Source of the DNA: Maribacter dokdonensis DSW-8
GTDB lineage: Bacteria > Bacteroidota > Bacteroidia > Flavobacteriales > Flavobacteriaceae
Assembly (NCBI RefSeq): GCF_001447995.1
Contig: NZ_LDPE01000001.1
Coordinates: 1,364,001-1,428,000, forward strand
Length of the DNA: 64,000 nt
Direction of reading: 5' to 3'
Below, piece after piece: positions 43,866 to 52,198 of this stretch; position 1 is the first letter of the stretch, and each line of letters opens with the position of its first letter. Made by a program: the position numbers and the translations under genes. Below the pieces are notes generated by a model that saw only the letters and a program-made list of their open reading frames with translations, was not told the origin of the DNA and made no database searches.

Positions 43866-45044
43866 TTAATACACAAAGGTGCCGTACTTACTGGAAATTG
43901 TTAATTTTTTAGAATCCGATGCCTCTACCTTACCTATAATTTTAGCATTTACGCCAAAACTCTTAGATATTTCAATAATATCACCTGCGATATCTTCAGG
44001 AAGATAAATCTCTAGTCTATGACCACAATTGAAAACCTTATACATCTCTTTCCAATCTGTACCAGACTGTTCTTGAATTAATTGAAAAAGAGGTGGCACA
44101 TCAAATAAGTTATCCTTGATGATATGAAGGTCATCTACAAAATGAAGAATTTTGGTCTGTGCCCCTCCACTACAATGGATCATACCATGAATTTGATCAG
44201 GGCTATATGTAGAAAGTATTTTTTTTACGATCGGTGCATATGTCCTTGTTGGCGACAACACTAATTTACCGGCATTAATTGGAGAATTCTCAACATCATC
44301 CGTTAATTTCACCTTTCCTGAATACACCAAATCTTCTGGCACCTCAGCGTCAAAGCTCTCAGGGAATTTTTCTGCCAAATAATTGGAGAACACATCATGA
44401 CGTGCAGAGGTGAGTCCGTTACTTCCCATACCGCCATTATACTCTTTCTCGTATGTTGCTTGACCAAAAGATTCTAGACCTACAATAACATCGCCGGCCT
44501 TAATATTGGCATTATCGATCACCTCACTTCTTTTCAATCTAGCAGTAACCGTAGAATCTACAATAATTGTTCTTACCAAATCCCCAACATCGGCAGTTTC
44601 ACCACCGGTAGAATGAATAGTGATACCAAACTCACCCAAGTCGTTTATCAACTCTTCCGTTCCATTGATTATAGCTGAAAGCACCTCACCCGGAATCTTA
44701 TTTTTATTTCTGCCAATAGTAGATGAAAGCATAATGTTGTCAGTAGCCCCAACACAGATTAAATCATCTATGTTCATGATCAAGGCATCTTGCGCAATAC
44801 CTTTCCAAACGGAAATATCTCCCGTTTCTTTCCAGTACATATATGCCAACGACGACTTTGTACCCGCCCCATCTGCATGCATGATCAAGCAATACTCTTT
44901 GTCTCCTGTCAAATAATCAGGAACTATTTTACAGAAAGCCTTAGGAAAAAGACCTTTATCAATATTCTTTATAGCATTGTGCACGTCTTCTTTAGAAGCT
45001 GACACGCCCCGTTGCTGATATCTTTCATTGCTAGGTGTTGACAT
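43866..45044 (-). CDS. purM: Phosphoribosylformylglycinamidine cyclo-ligase (AIR synthase)
   Basis: Fifth step of purine synthesis, ATP-dependent ring closure to AIR, 392 residues from the ATG at 45044. A longer reading to 45077 covers a -7 promoter box and is rejected. Family motifs are ERYQQRGVSASKEDVH, HADGAGTKSSLAYMYW, IAQDALIMNIDDLICVGA, TIHSTGGETADVGDLVRTI and HGMIHCSGGAQTKILHF. It is longer than E. coli PurM, as is usual in Bacteroidota. It is cytoplasmic and a single gene. Confidence 0.93.
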   Translation of the reverse strand: MSTPSNERYQQRGVSASKEDVHNAIKNIDKGLFPKAFCKIVPDYLTGDKEYCLIMHADGAGTKSSLAYMYWKETGDISVWKGIAQDALIMNIDDLICVGATDNIMLSSTIGRNKNKIPGEVLSAIINGTEELINDLGEFGITIHSTGGETADVGDLVRTIIVDSTVTARLKRSEVIDNANIKAGDVIVGLESFGQATYEKEYNGGMGSNGLTSARHDVFSNYLAEKFPESFDAEVPEDLVYSGKVKLTDDVENSPINAGKLVLSPTRTYAPIVKKILSTYSPDQIHGMIHCSGGAQTKILHFVDDLHIIKDNLFDVPPLFQLIQEQSGTDWKEMYKVFNCGHRLEIYLPEDIAGDIIEISKSFGVNAKIIGKVEASDSKKLTISSKYGTFVY

Positions 45045-45059
45045 AACTAAAATTTGAAA

Positions 45060-45067
45060 CAAAAATA
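45060..45067 (-). promoter_or_regulatory. -7 box of purM
   Basis: TATTTTTG on the minus strand, 15 bp upstream of the ATG at 45044; it fixes the choice of start. Confidence 0.5.
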
Positions 45068-45141
45068 AGGGAATCATTAAAACTGCAACCTTAGTTCAGC
45101 TTAATAATTCCCCATTTTTTTTTAATAATTAAAGACTAGGC

Positions 45142-47340
45142 TTATTCAATGAACAACAATTCCCTATACTTGGTCAATGGCCATAAGGTATTGTCCATTA
45201 ATTTTTCCAACTTATCACTATGTGATCTAATTTCAGAAAAATATGGTTTTACATCAAAGCAATATGACTTTGCCTTCTTTTTTGTGTCTTTAAGAGCATT
45301 TGCCTTCTTTCTTGCATCTGCCATGGCATCAACCATTTTCTTAATGCTTACTACATGCTCTGCAATTTCTTCTATCATGGTCAATTGCCCTTCAGTGAAT
45401 TTTTTATGTGCCGCTCCATAAATTTCCTTAAGTCCAGACACATTTTTAATCAGCTTATTTTGATATTCCAATGCTGACGGCAAAATATACCCGTAAACCA
45501 ATTCATTATACACCCTACCCTCTATCTGTAGGTGCATAATATAATTCTCCAGATCCACTTCTTGTCGGGCGCCCACTTCAACCTCACTCATTACATCCAT
45601 AGATTCAAAAAGTGCAATACTGTCTTTTGATGTCAAGACCTCTAGAGCTTCTGGAGTATTTTTATTGTTACTTAATTTTCTTCGTTTAGCTTCGTTTTCC
45701 CATTCAACACTATAGCCATCACCGTCAAAACGAATTCGTTTGGATGTTTTTATATATTCACGTAGTACATTAAAAACAGCTTCGTCTTTTTTAAGGTTCT
45801 TCTTGTCTACTAGTGCATCTACCTCTTTCTTAAAATCTTTTAATTGCTTTGCAACAATAGTATTTAAAATGGTCATTGGCTTGGCACAATTGGTCTTGGA
45901 ACCAACGCCACGCATTTCAAATTTATTACCTGTAAATGCAAAAGGTGAAGTTCTGTTTCGATCGGTATTATCCATCAATATTTCTGGAATTTTACCTACT
46001 ACGTTCAGCTTAAGTTCTGTTTTTTCCTCTGGAGACAATTTTCCTTTGGATACCCCTTCAAGCTCATCTAAAACATTACTTAATTGAGTACCTACAAAAA
46101 TTGAAAATATTGCTGGTGGAGCTTCGTTTGCCCCCAGCCTATGATCATTACTTGCCGAAGCTATTGAAGAACGCAAAAGTTCTTCATAAGTATCTACCGC
46201 TTTAATGGTGTTAATAAAAAAGGTCAAAAACTGTAAGTTCTTCATTGGTGTAGAACCGGGACTAAGAAGATTTACCCCGGTATTGGTCTGTAGAGACCAG
46301 TTATTATGCTTACCCGACCCATTGATCCCAGCAAATGGCTTTTCATGGAACAGCACTTTAAAATGATGTTTATCCGCAATCTTATCCATCACATCCATCA
46401 ATAGAAGATTATGATCAATTGCCAAATTTGCTTCTTCAAAAACAGGAGCCAGTTCAAACTGATTTGGGGCAACTTCATTGTGCCTGGTCTTTACAGGTAT
46501 ACCCAATTTTGTGCATTCTTTTTCTAAATCGCTCATAAAACTCAGCACACGACTAGGTATAACCCCAAAATAATGATCATCTAATTGTTGTCCTTTTGCA
46601 GGAGTTTCGCCCACCAAAGTACGACCGGTCATCATAATATCCGGTCTAGAATGTGCAAGAGCTTTATCGATCAAAAAATATTCTTGCTCCCAACCTAAAG
46701 TTGCGTTGACCTTGGTAACGGTTTTATCAAAATATTTAGCTACTGCGGTTGCCGCTTCATCCACTGCACCCAATGCTCTTAACAATGGAGCTTTATTATC
46801 TAAAGCTTCACCCGTATACGAAACAAATATTGTAGGTATACATAAAGTAGTACCATATATGAATGCGGGCGAAGATGGATCCCAAGCCGTGTAGCCCCTA
46901 GCCTCAAATGTATTTCTTATGCCCCCACTTGGAAAACTAGATGCATCTGGTTCTTGCTGCACCAATTGACCACCACCAAACTTTTCTAAAGCCGTACCAT
47001 CTGGCATAAGATCAAAGAAGGCATCATGTTTCTCAGCAGTTGAACCGGTTAAAGGCTGAAACCAGTGGGTATAATGAGTGGCTCCCATTGAAATTGCCCA
47101 ACCTTTTATGGCCTCTGCGACTTGATCTGCAATTTTTCTGTCGATCTTAGAACCAGAATCCATAGCTCCTTTCAATCCTTCAAAAGCATCTTTGGTTAGG
47201 TATTGCAACATCTTTTTTTCATTGAACACGTTGACACCGAACAAGTCAGACCTTCTTCCATTTTCCTGAATAGCGATGGCATTTCTATTTTGACTTTCTT
47301 TTATTGCTGTAAATCTTGAGGACATCATACCTAAATTCAT
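45142..47340 (-). CDS. glnN: Glutamine synthetase type III
   Basis: ATP-dependent glutamate-ammonia ligase of the large hexameric GSIII class, about 732 residues. Signatures include the N-terminal RRSDLFGVNVFNEKKM, MGATHYTHWFQPLTGSTAEKHD, LGWEQEYFLID, NQFELAPVFEEANLAIDHN, FAGINGSGKHNNWSL and NRTSPFAFTGNKFEMRGVGS. The reading frame extends to a GTG at 47352. The ATG at 47340, or the paired ATGs at 47328 and 47325, are better starts because the minus-strand -7 box sits at 47352-47359. It is divergent from GSII across a 176-bp regulatory gap. Confidence 0.96.
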   Translation of the reverse strand: MNLGMMSSRFTAIKESQNRNAIAIQENGRRSDLFGVNVFNEKKMLQYLTKDAFEGLKGAMDSGSKIDRKIADQVAEAIKGWAISMGATHYTHWFQPLTGSTAEKHDAFFDLMPDGTALEKFGGGQLVQQEPDASSFPSGGIRNTFEARGYTAWDPSSPAFIYGTTLCIPTIFVSYTGEALDNKAPLLRALGAVDEAATAVAKYFDKTVTKVNATLGWEQEYFLIDKALAHSRPDIMMTGRTLVGETPAKGQQLDDHYFGVIPSRVLSFMSDLEKECTKLGIPVKTRHNEVAPNQFELAPVFEEANLAIDHNLLLMDVMDKIADKHHFKVLFHEKPFAGINGSGKHNNWSLQTNTGVNLLSPGSTPMKNLQFLTFFINTIKAVDTYEELLRSSIASASNDHRLGANEAPPAIFSIFVGTQLSNVLDELEGVSKGKLSPEEKTELKLNVVGKIPEILMDNTDRNRTSPFAFTGNKFEMRGVGSKTNCAKPMTILNTIVAKQLKDFKKEVDALVDKKNLKKDEAVFNVLREYIKTSKRIRFDGDGYSVEWENEAKRRKLSNNKNTPEALEVLTSKDSIALFESMDVMSEVEVGARQEVDLENYIMHLQIEGRVYNELVYGYILPSALEYQNKLIKNVSGLKEIYGAAHKKFTEGQLTMIEEIAEHVVSIKKMVDAMADARKKANALKDTKKKAKSYCFDVKPYFSEIRSHSDKLEKLMDNTLWPLTKYRELLFIE

Positions 47341-47351
47341 TATTAATTTCA

Positions 47352-47359
47352 CAAAATTA
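47352..47359 (-). promoter_or_regulatory. -7 box of GSIII gene
   Basis: TAATTTTG on the minus strand. A transcript starting just downstream would have a leader of about 20 bases if translation begins at 47325-47328, or almost none from 47340. Confidence 0.45.
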
Positions 47360-47386
47360 CGTTCTATAAATATAAATATGATAAAA

Positions 47387-47408
47387 TACCCGACAAAAAT
47401 TAGGGGTA
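47387..47408. promoter_or_regulatory. Nitrogen dyad in GSII/GSIII intergenic region
   Basis: TACCC-N11-GGGGTA, 22 bp, with a right half (TTAGGGGTA) close to that of the glnK distal dyad. Its centre is about 78 bp from the GSII -7 box and roughly 40 bp from the GSIII -7 box, so it could serve both. Confidence 0.6.
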
Positions 47409-47437
47409 CATAGAAATAAATTTAATTTTTACAGATT

Positions 47438-47448
47438 TACCCCCTTAA
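47438..47448. promoter_or_regulatory. Nitrogen dyad half-site near GSII promoter
   Basis: TACCCCCTTAA, one half of the dyad, about 32 bp upstream of the GSII -7 box. No matching GGG half follows. Confidence 0.45.
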
Positions 47449-47474
47449 AAATTCATACAGATTGATAAAAAACA

Positions 47475-47482
47475 TATTTTTG
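47475..47482 (+). promoter_or_regulatory. -7 box of GSII gene
   Basis: TATTTTTG, 34 bp upstream of the ATG at 47517, without a TTTG at -33. Confidence 0.55.
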
Positions 47483-47516
47483 TTGGTAACTTATTTTAAA
47501 TTATAACGAGCACATT

Positions 47517-48533
47517 ATGAGCAAAACAAAATTAGAATACATCTGGTTAGATGGATATTTTCCAACCCAAAACATGAGAAGCAAGACCAAAGTGGTTAAT
47601 GACTTTGGTGGTAAATTAGAAGATTGCCCAATGTGGTCTTTTGATGGAAGTTCAACGCGCCAGGCCGAAGGTGGTTCTTCTGACTGTTTGCTTAAACCAG
47701 TTGCAATCTACCCTGATCCAGCAAGAAAGGACGGATACTTGGTAATGACAGAAGTACTTAATGCAGATGGTACGCCTCACGTTTCTAATGGTAGAGCTAC
47801 TATTGATGATGACGATAATGATTTCTGGTTCGGATTTGAGCAAGAATATTTCATCATGGATACTGCTACTGAATTACCTTTAGGTTTCCCAAGAGGTGGT
47901 TACCCAGCTCCACAGGGAATGTACTACTGTTCAGTTGGTGGTAAAAATACACACGGTAGACATATTGTAGAGGAGCACGCAGATCTTTGTATTGCTGCTG
48001 GTCTTAACTTTGAAGGTATCAATCAAGAAGTTGCTTGTGGTCAATGGGAGTTTCAATTGTTCGCTAAAGGTGCAAAATTAGCCGGTGATGAATTATGGGT
48101 AGCACGTTACTTATTGGACAGACTTACTGAGTCTTACGGATACTATATTGAGTACCACCCAAAACCATTAGGTAAAGATATGGATTGGAACGGTTCTGGT
48201 ATGCACGCAAACTTCTCTAACACTACGTTAAGAACTTGTGGAGACCAAGCAACTTACGAAAAAATATGTGAGGCATTTAGACCAGTAGTTAAAGAACATA
48301 TCTCTGTATATGGTGAGTTTAACGATCAACGTTTAACAGGTTTACACGAAACTGCTGCTATTACAGATTTCAGCTTCGGTATTTCTGATAGAGGAGCTTC
48401 TATACGTATTCCTATCGCAACGGTAGAAAGCGGATGGAAAGGATGGTTAGAAGATAGAAGACCAGCATCTAATGGTGATCCATATAAAATTGCAGGTGTT
48501 ATCGTTAAAACGGTAAAATCAGCTAAGGTTTAA
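47517..48533 (+). CDS. glnII: Glutamine synthetase type II (eukaryotic-like)
   Basis: A second glutamine synthetase, 338 residues, of the short GSII class known from eukaryotes, rhizobia, actinomycetes and many Bacteroidota. Signatures are EYIWLDGYFPTQNMRSKTKV, the beta-grasp MWSFDGSSTRQAEGGSSDC, FGFEQEYFIMD (metal Glu), QWEFQL, KDMDWNGSGMHANFS and ISDRGASIRIP. There is no adenylylation-site tyrosine loop, since this class is not controlled that way. It is divergent from GSIII with a shared dyad, and a strong terminator follows. Confidence 0.95.
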   Translation: MSKTKLEYIWLDGYFPTQNMRSKTKVVNDFGGKLEDCPMWSFDGSSTRQAEGGSSDCLLKPVAIYPDPARKDGYLVMTEVLNADGTPHVSNGRATIDDDDNDFWFGFEQEYFIMDTATELPLGFPRGGYPAPQGMYYCSVGGKNTHGRHIVEEHADLCIAAGLNFEGINQEVACGQWEFQLFAKGAKLAGDELWVARYLLDRLTESYGYYIEYHPKPLGKDMDWNGSGMHANFSNTTLRTCGDQATYEKICEAFRPVVKEHISVYGEFNDQRLTGLHETAAITDFSFGISDRGASIRIPIATVESGWKGWLEDRRPASNGDPYKIAGVIVKTVKSAKV

Positions 48534-48561
48534 TACCAAATTAATTGTAGATTATATATTA

Positions 48562-48596
48562 AAAATGCCCTGAACATGTTCAGGGCATTTTTTTTT
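48562..48596. terminator. Strong terminator after GSII gene
   Basis: A 14-bp perfect palindrome AAATGCCCTGAACA/TGTTCAGGGCATTT with a long T-run on the plus side and an A-run on the other; usable in both directions. Confidence 0.92.
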
Positions 48597-48615
48597 GCAT
48601 TCTCCGAGTCAGAAA

Positions 48616-49554
48616 CTATCCTATGGTAAAATATACAAAAGCAAGATATACGCCTAACAGTACCACTCCATCTCGCCAACCCAATCTTAATCCTTTAGGA
48701 ATAAAAACCAAAGGAAGAACAAGAAAGGAAATACCCAACAACCAAAAAATGTCATTGGTCAATAATCCTTGATCCATAACGGAAATAGGCGTAATTATAG
48801 AAGTAATACCTAACACGGCCAAGAGGTTAAAAATATTAGAACCTATTAAATTCCCTAAGGAAATTGCTTTTTCTTTTTTGATAATAGCTATGATCGATGC
48901 CGCTAACTCAGGTATACTTGTACCTACAGAAACTATCGTAATTGCTATTACACGTTCACTAACACCGAATGCTGTAGCCATACCTACTGCTCCACTGATT
49001 AGCAGCTCAGAACCGCCCCAAAGTGCCCCACCACCTAATCCTAAGAACAAGGCTGTCTTATAGGTTGGCAACATTACATCTGGCTCGTCTTCCCCATCGA
49101 TAACAGCAGGTTTTTGAAATCGTAATAAATACACCAAGAATACAAATAGGAAAATTACCATGACCACCCCTTCGTATTGCTGAAGAACTCCATCAAAATA
49201 GATAAAGAAAAAGAATAGTAAGGAAGCCAACATCATTACCGGCCAATCTGTAGTATAAAAGCTTTTGCTAACATCTATAGGTCCTAATAAAATAGTAATT
49301 GCAAGTACCAAACCTAAATTTGCGATATTAGATCCCACAACATTACCTAAGGCCAAATCAGGAAAACCATCTAAAGCTGCGTTAATACTTACAATTAGCT
49401 CAGGTGCAGAAGTTGCGAAAGACACAACCGTCATACCTATTACTATTTTCGGAATTTTTAATTTTAACGATAGATCTACCGCCGCCTTTAGCAACCAATT
49501 ACCCCCAGCTATCAACAAAACTAGTCCGGCAACAATAAATAAGAAATCTTGCAT
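48616..49554 (-). CDS. Calcium/sodium antiporter (YrbG-like, CaCA family)
   Basis: An inner-membrane cation exchanger of 312 residues with ten hydrophobic helices in two inverted halves. The two alpha-repeats are clear: SFATSAPELIVSINAA with LGNVVGSNIANLGL (about 47-85), and VGTSIPELAASIIA with LGNLIGSNIFNLLAV (about 210-250). An acidic cytoplasmic loop (DGEDEPD) lies between them. It likely exchanges Ca2+ for Na+. It is a single gene, converging with GSII. Confidence 0.93.
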   Translation of the reverse strand: MQDFLFIVAGLVLLIAGGNWLLKAAVDLSLKLKIPKIVIGMTVVSFATSAPELIVSINAALDGFPDLALGNVVGSNIANLGLVLAITILLGPIDVSKSFYTTDWPVMMLASLLFFFFIYFDGVLQQYEGVVMVIFLFVFLVYLLRFQKPAVIDGEDEPDVMLPTYKTALFLGLGGGALWGGSELLISGAVGMATAFGVSERVIAITIVSVGTSIPELAASIIAIIKKEKAISLGNLIGSNIFNLLAVLGITSIITPISVMDQGLLTNDIFWLLGISFLVLPLVFIPKGLRLGWRDGVVLLGVYLAFVYFTIG

Positions 49555-49620
49555 GTAAAGAATTTTAACAAATATAGATAGAACATTTTTTTGGACATAT
49601 GATAATTGACATCAATTGAA

Positions 49621-49676
49621 AACTAAAAATTTAGTTAAATAACTATTTTTATAGTTGTATAACTAAAAAAATAGTT
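49621..49676. promoter_or_regulatory. Three tandem BlaI-type operators
   Basis: Three 16-bp palindromes of the form AACTA-N6-TAGTT start at 49621, 49641 and 49661, exactly 20 bp apart, with 4-bp spacers. A near -7 box (TAATTTAG) follows at 49677. The layout ACTA-N6-TAGT is that of the known BlaI/MecI operators, so autoregulation by the adjacent repressor is likely. Confidence 0.8.
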
Positions 49677-49703
49677 TAATTTAGATGTATCAAAAGATAA
49701 GCA

Positions 49704-50063
49704 ATGGAAAAACTTACAAATAAGGAAGAAGAGATCATGAAAATTCTTTGGCGCTTAAAAAAAGCTTTTGTCAAGGAAATTATGCAAGAAATAACGGAAA
49801 ATAAGCCACATTATAATACCCTCTCCACTATTGTAAGAAACTTGGAAGAAAAGAAATTCGTAGGATTTACTGCCTATGGCAAAACACATCAATACCATCC
49901 TATCATAACCAAAGAAGCCTACTACAAAGCATATGTAAATGAAGACATGGTTGAATATTTTGACAATTCTTACAAGAACATTGTTTCTTTCTTTGCCAAA
50001 GAAGAAAAAATATCGGTAGACGAATTAAAAGAAATTATCAACCTTATTGAAAATGGAAAATAG
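49704..50063 (+). CDS. BlaI/MecI/CopY family repressor
   Basis: A 119-residue winged-helix repressor. The DNA-binding part is LTNKEEEIMKILWRLKKAFVKEIMQEI with YNTLSTIVRNLEEKKFVG (about 3-55), and the C-terminal dimerisation helices carry the region normally cleaved by the partner protease. It is directly followed, with no gap, by the M56 metallopeptidase gene, the standard BlaI-BlaR1-like pairing. Three operators lie upstream. In flavobacteria such pairs are common and are usually not linked to beta-lactamase; none is seen here. Confidence 0.93.
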   Translation: MEKLTNKEEEIMKILWRLKKAFVKEIMQEITENKPHYNTLSTIVRNLEEKKFVGFTAYGKTHQYHPIITKEAYYKAYVNEDMVEYFDNSYKNIVSFFAKEEKISVDELKEIINLIENGK

Positions 50064-51542
50064 ATGGAAACTTTTTGTTACTATTTGCTAAAGTCCGGAT
50101 TAGTACTTGGTCTCTTTTTTCTTTGCTATCAATTTTTGTTGAGCAGGGAAACCTTTTATACATTCAATAGATCTTTTCTGCTGTTAGGTTTGTTTACTTC
50201 TGTACTCTTTCCATTAATCTATATTACAAATACCATTACCCTACCCGTACAACACATAAGTGAGGCCACAAACAACATCATCTTGCCAAATGAACAAAAC
50301 AATTTTATTGGCAACTCCCCATTTAATATTGCCCTAGCAATTTATGGTATAGGAGCCAGCTTATTTTTAACGAAATTCCTACTTCAAATTTATAAGCTTA
50401 GAAAGTTAATACAAAGCGGAAATAAGAAGCATATTGATAGCATTAGCCATATTGTCACAACAGATAATGTAACCCCTTTTTCCTTCTTTAAAGCTATTGT
50501 TTACAATCCTAGTTTGCACGATAAAAAGGAACTTAAAAACATTATTTCGCATGAAGAGGTCCATGCTCAACAAAAACATTCATATGATGTAGTCTTCATG
50601 GAGATTTTCTTAGCACTGCAATGGTTTAATCCTTTTGCATGGTATTATAGAATTGCAATAAAACAAAACTTAGAATTTCTAGCTGATACAGACAACAAAG
50701 AAATAAAGCTCAATAAAAAAGATTACCAATACATACTGTTGAAACAGGCTGTTGGTCAGCAAAATTTATCAATCATAAATCCATTTTTTAATTCATTAAT
50801 CAAAAAGCGAATAGTCATGATCAATCAACAAAAATCAAAAAAAGTAAATGCAACCAAAAGTTTATTCATTCTACCTATGCTTGCATTATTTCTCATCAGT
50901 TTTAATACCAAAGAGGTGTATACCACCAATGAAAAAAATATTTCTGACAATACTATAGAAATACTTATAGACAAGAATACTACGGATGCTCAGCTGGTAA
51001 AAATCAAAAACGACTTGATCAAAGAAAGCTTTGATTTTTCTTATACCACGGTAAGAAATAAAAATTCAGAGATTCAAAATATATCTATAGAGATAAATGG
51101 TGGAAACAAAAACAAAGGTGAAGTCAGTAGCCGATTTAATTCAGCATCTGACAACGACACTATTGATAAAATTCATATCATTATAGATACCGATAAAAAC
51201 AGCATATTTATTAGTCATGTAGATGTAGCCCATAATATTACTTCAGTTAAGAAAACTAGTAACAGTAATAATAATCAGCAAATTTCAATTTCCACATCTT
51301 CATCTGGCGAATATGATTTAAAAGTTACTGAAGAAACCGATAATGGCTTCAAGTTCATATCTGGCAATGGTAACAAAGAACCATTATTTTTTGTTGACGG
51401 AAAAAAATGGGAGTCGAAAGAGGTATCAAATTTAGACCCGAATAAAATTGCTTCAATGAATGTTATTAAAGGGCTAAGTGCTCAAGAGAAATATGGTGAA
51501 GATGGAAAAAACGGAGTTGTTGAAATTACATTGAAAAAGTAA
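50064..51542 (+). CDS. M56 (BlaR1-like) metallopeptidase with plug-like C-terminus
   Basis: A membrane sensor-protease of 492 residues. The N-terminal M56 domain has three or four helices (about 10-110) and the zinc motif ISHEEVHAQQKHS (HExxH, 163-167), with ALQWFNPFAW after it. A further helix (SLFILPMLALFLISF, about 270) precedes an extracytoplasmic region of about 210 residues. That region ends with LFFVDGKKW, IASMNVIKGLSAQEKYGEDG and NGVVEITLKK, the same pattern as the plug of TonB-dependent receptors. Its ATG directly follows the stop of the repressor gene. Confidence 0.9.
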   Translation: METFCYYLLKSGLVLGLFFLCYQFLLSRETFYTFNRSFLLLGLFTSVLFPLIYITNTITLPVQHISEATNNIILPNEQNNFIGNSPFNIALAIYGIGASLFLTKFLLQIYKLRKLIQSGNKKHIDSISHIVTTDNVTPFSFFKAIVYNPSLHDKKELKNIISHEEVHAQQKHSYDVVFMEIFLALQWFNPFAWYYRIAIKQNLEFLADTDNKEIKLNKKDYQYILLKQAVGQQNLSIINPFFNSLIKKRIVMINQQKSKKVNATKSLFILPMLALFLISFNTKEVYTTNEKNISDNTIEILIDKNTTDAQLVKIKNDLIKESFDFSYTTVRNKNSEIQNISIEINGGNKNKGEVSSRFNSASDNDTIDKIHIIIDTDKNSIFISHVDVAHNITSVKKTSNSNNNQQISISTSSSGEYDLKVTEETDNGFKFISGNGNKEPLFFVDGKKWESKEVSNLDPNKIASMNVIKGLSAQEKYGEDGKNGVVEITLKK

Positions 51543-51572
51543 AATCTGCGAATGCGTCTCTAATTAAAATCT

Positions 51573-51608
51573 AAAATCCGAAGAACTATTTACTTCGGAT
51601 TTTTTTTG
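51573..51608 (+). terminator. Terminator after M56 gene
   Basis: Stem AATCCGAAG/CTTCGGATT with loop AACTATTTA and eight T residues. Confidence 0.88.
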
Positions 51609-51898
51609 ACACATAATGAAAGTATTCAAAATTTGAATTTTCATCTACTTTTTCGTCTACAAAATAATCTTTCGATTAAAACCGCCCCTTCATTTCTTAC
51701 AATTATAAATCAAATAACACAATATGTTAACAATTTAAATATAAGATGTAGACATATTGTTTAAATTTAAAACAATTTCCATCATTTAACTTATAAATAC
51801 ATAGTCAATTGTATTAAAATAAGACCAATTTCTTGTTTAGGGAAATAGACTATAATATCTTGGTTGAACATTCAATAACCAACTAAATAATCGAAATC
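51609..51898. other. AT-rich intergenic region
   Basis: About 290 bp with no ORF or family RNA that I can recognise. It contains a 6-bp inverted repeat TTGGTT/AACCAA around an 11-base loop (51860-51882) just before the tiny ORF at 51899. A short unrecognised RNA cannot be excluded. Confidence 0.4.
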
Positions 51899-51967
51899 AT
51901 GATAGCCTTAATTAAACTTATAATCATCTTTATTTTCAGCTTAATTATAAATATGGTATTCTTATAA
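51899..51967 (+). CDS. Possible 22-residue hydrophobic peptide
   Basis: ATG at 51899 to TAA at 51965-51967 gives a peptide that is almost wholly Ile, Leu and Phe with one Lys near the start. It could be a small membrane peptide or chance in AT-rich DNA. There is no clear promoter and no comparison to support it. Confidence 0.2.
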   Translation: MIALIKLIIIFIFSLIINMVFL

Positions 51968-52045
51968 CCTGTAAGTTAAGATGTAAGCATAAGTGAGTTT
52001 TCTACCTTGTAGCATAATTATGTATTTTAGCATAAAACAGAAACC

Positions 52046-52198
52046 TTGAAAAATAAGTTCTATAAATTTATTGCCAAATTGAATAAGGCACTGCTTCCAT
52101 CTTATAGTAAACAACGACTAGATTTATCTAAGGCAAGTAAGTTACAGATGGCAATCATTGGTTGGCGCTATTTTATTACCACCAAAGCACTAGATTAA
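52046..52198 (+). CDS. 50-residue protein, small 'SsrA-binding protein' type
   Basis: A TTG start at 52046 and TAA at 52196-52198 give 50 residues: a basic helical start (KNKFYKFIAKLNKALLPSY), then LDLSKASKLQMAIIGWRYF and the end ITTKALD. I recall near-identical short proteins across Flavobacteriaceae, often labelled 'SsrA-binding protein' although they are far smaller than SmpB. Their function is unknown. The 3' end overlaps the convergent apt by 4 bp. The non-ATG start makes it easy to miss. Confidence 0.7.
   Translation: MKNKFYKFIAKLNKALLPSYSKQRLDLSKASKLQMAIIGWRYFITTKALD

Noticed and set aside
45740..46087. Plus-strand ORF of 115 codons opposite GSIII
   Set aside because: Lies wholly inside the well-supported GSIII gene on the other strand; composition looks like a reverse-frame shadow.
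47340..47352. GTG at 47352 as GSIII start
   Set aside because: It overlaps the minus-strand -7 box; ATG codons at 47340, 47328 and 47325 are more likely.
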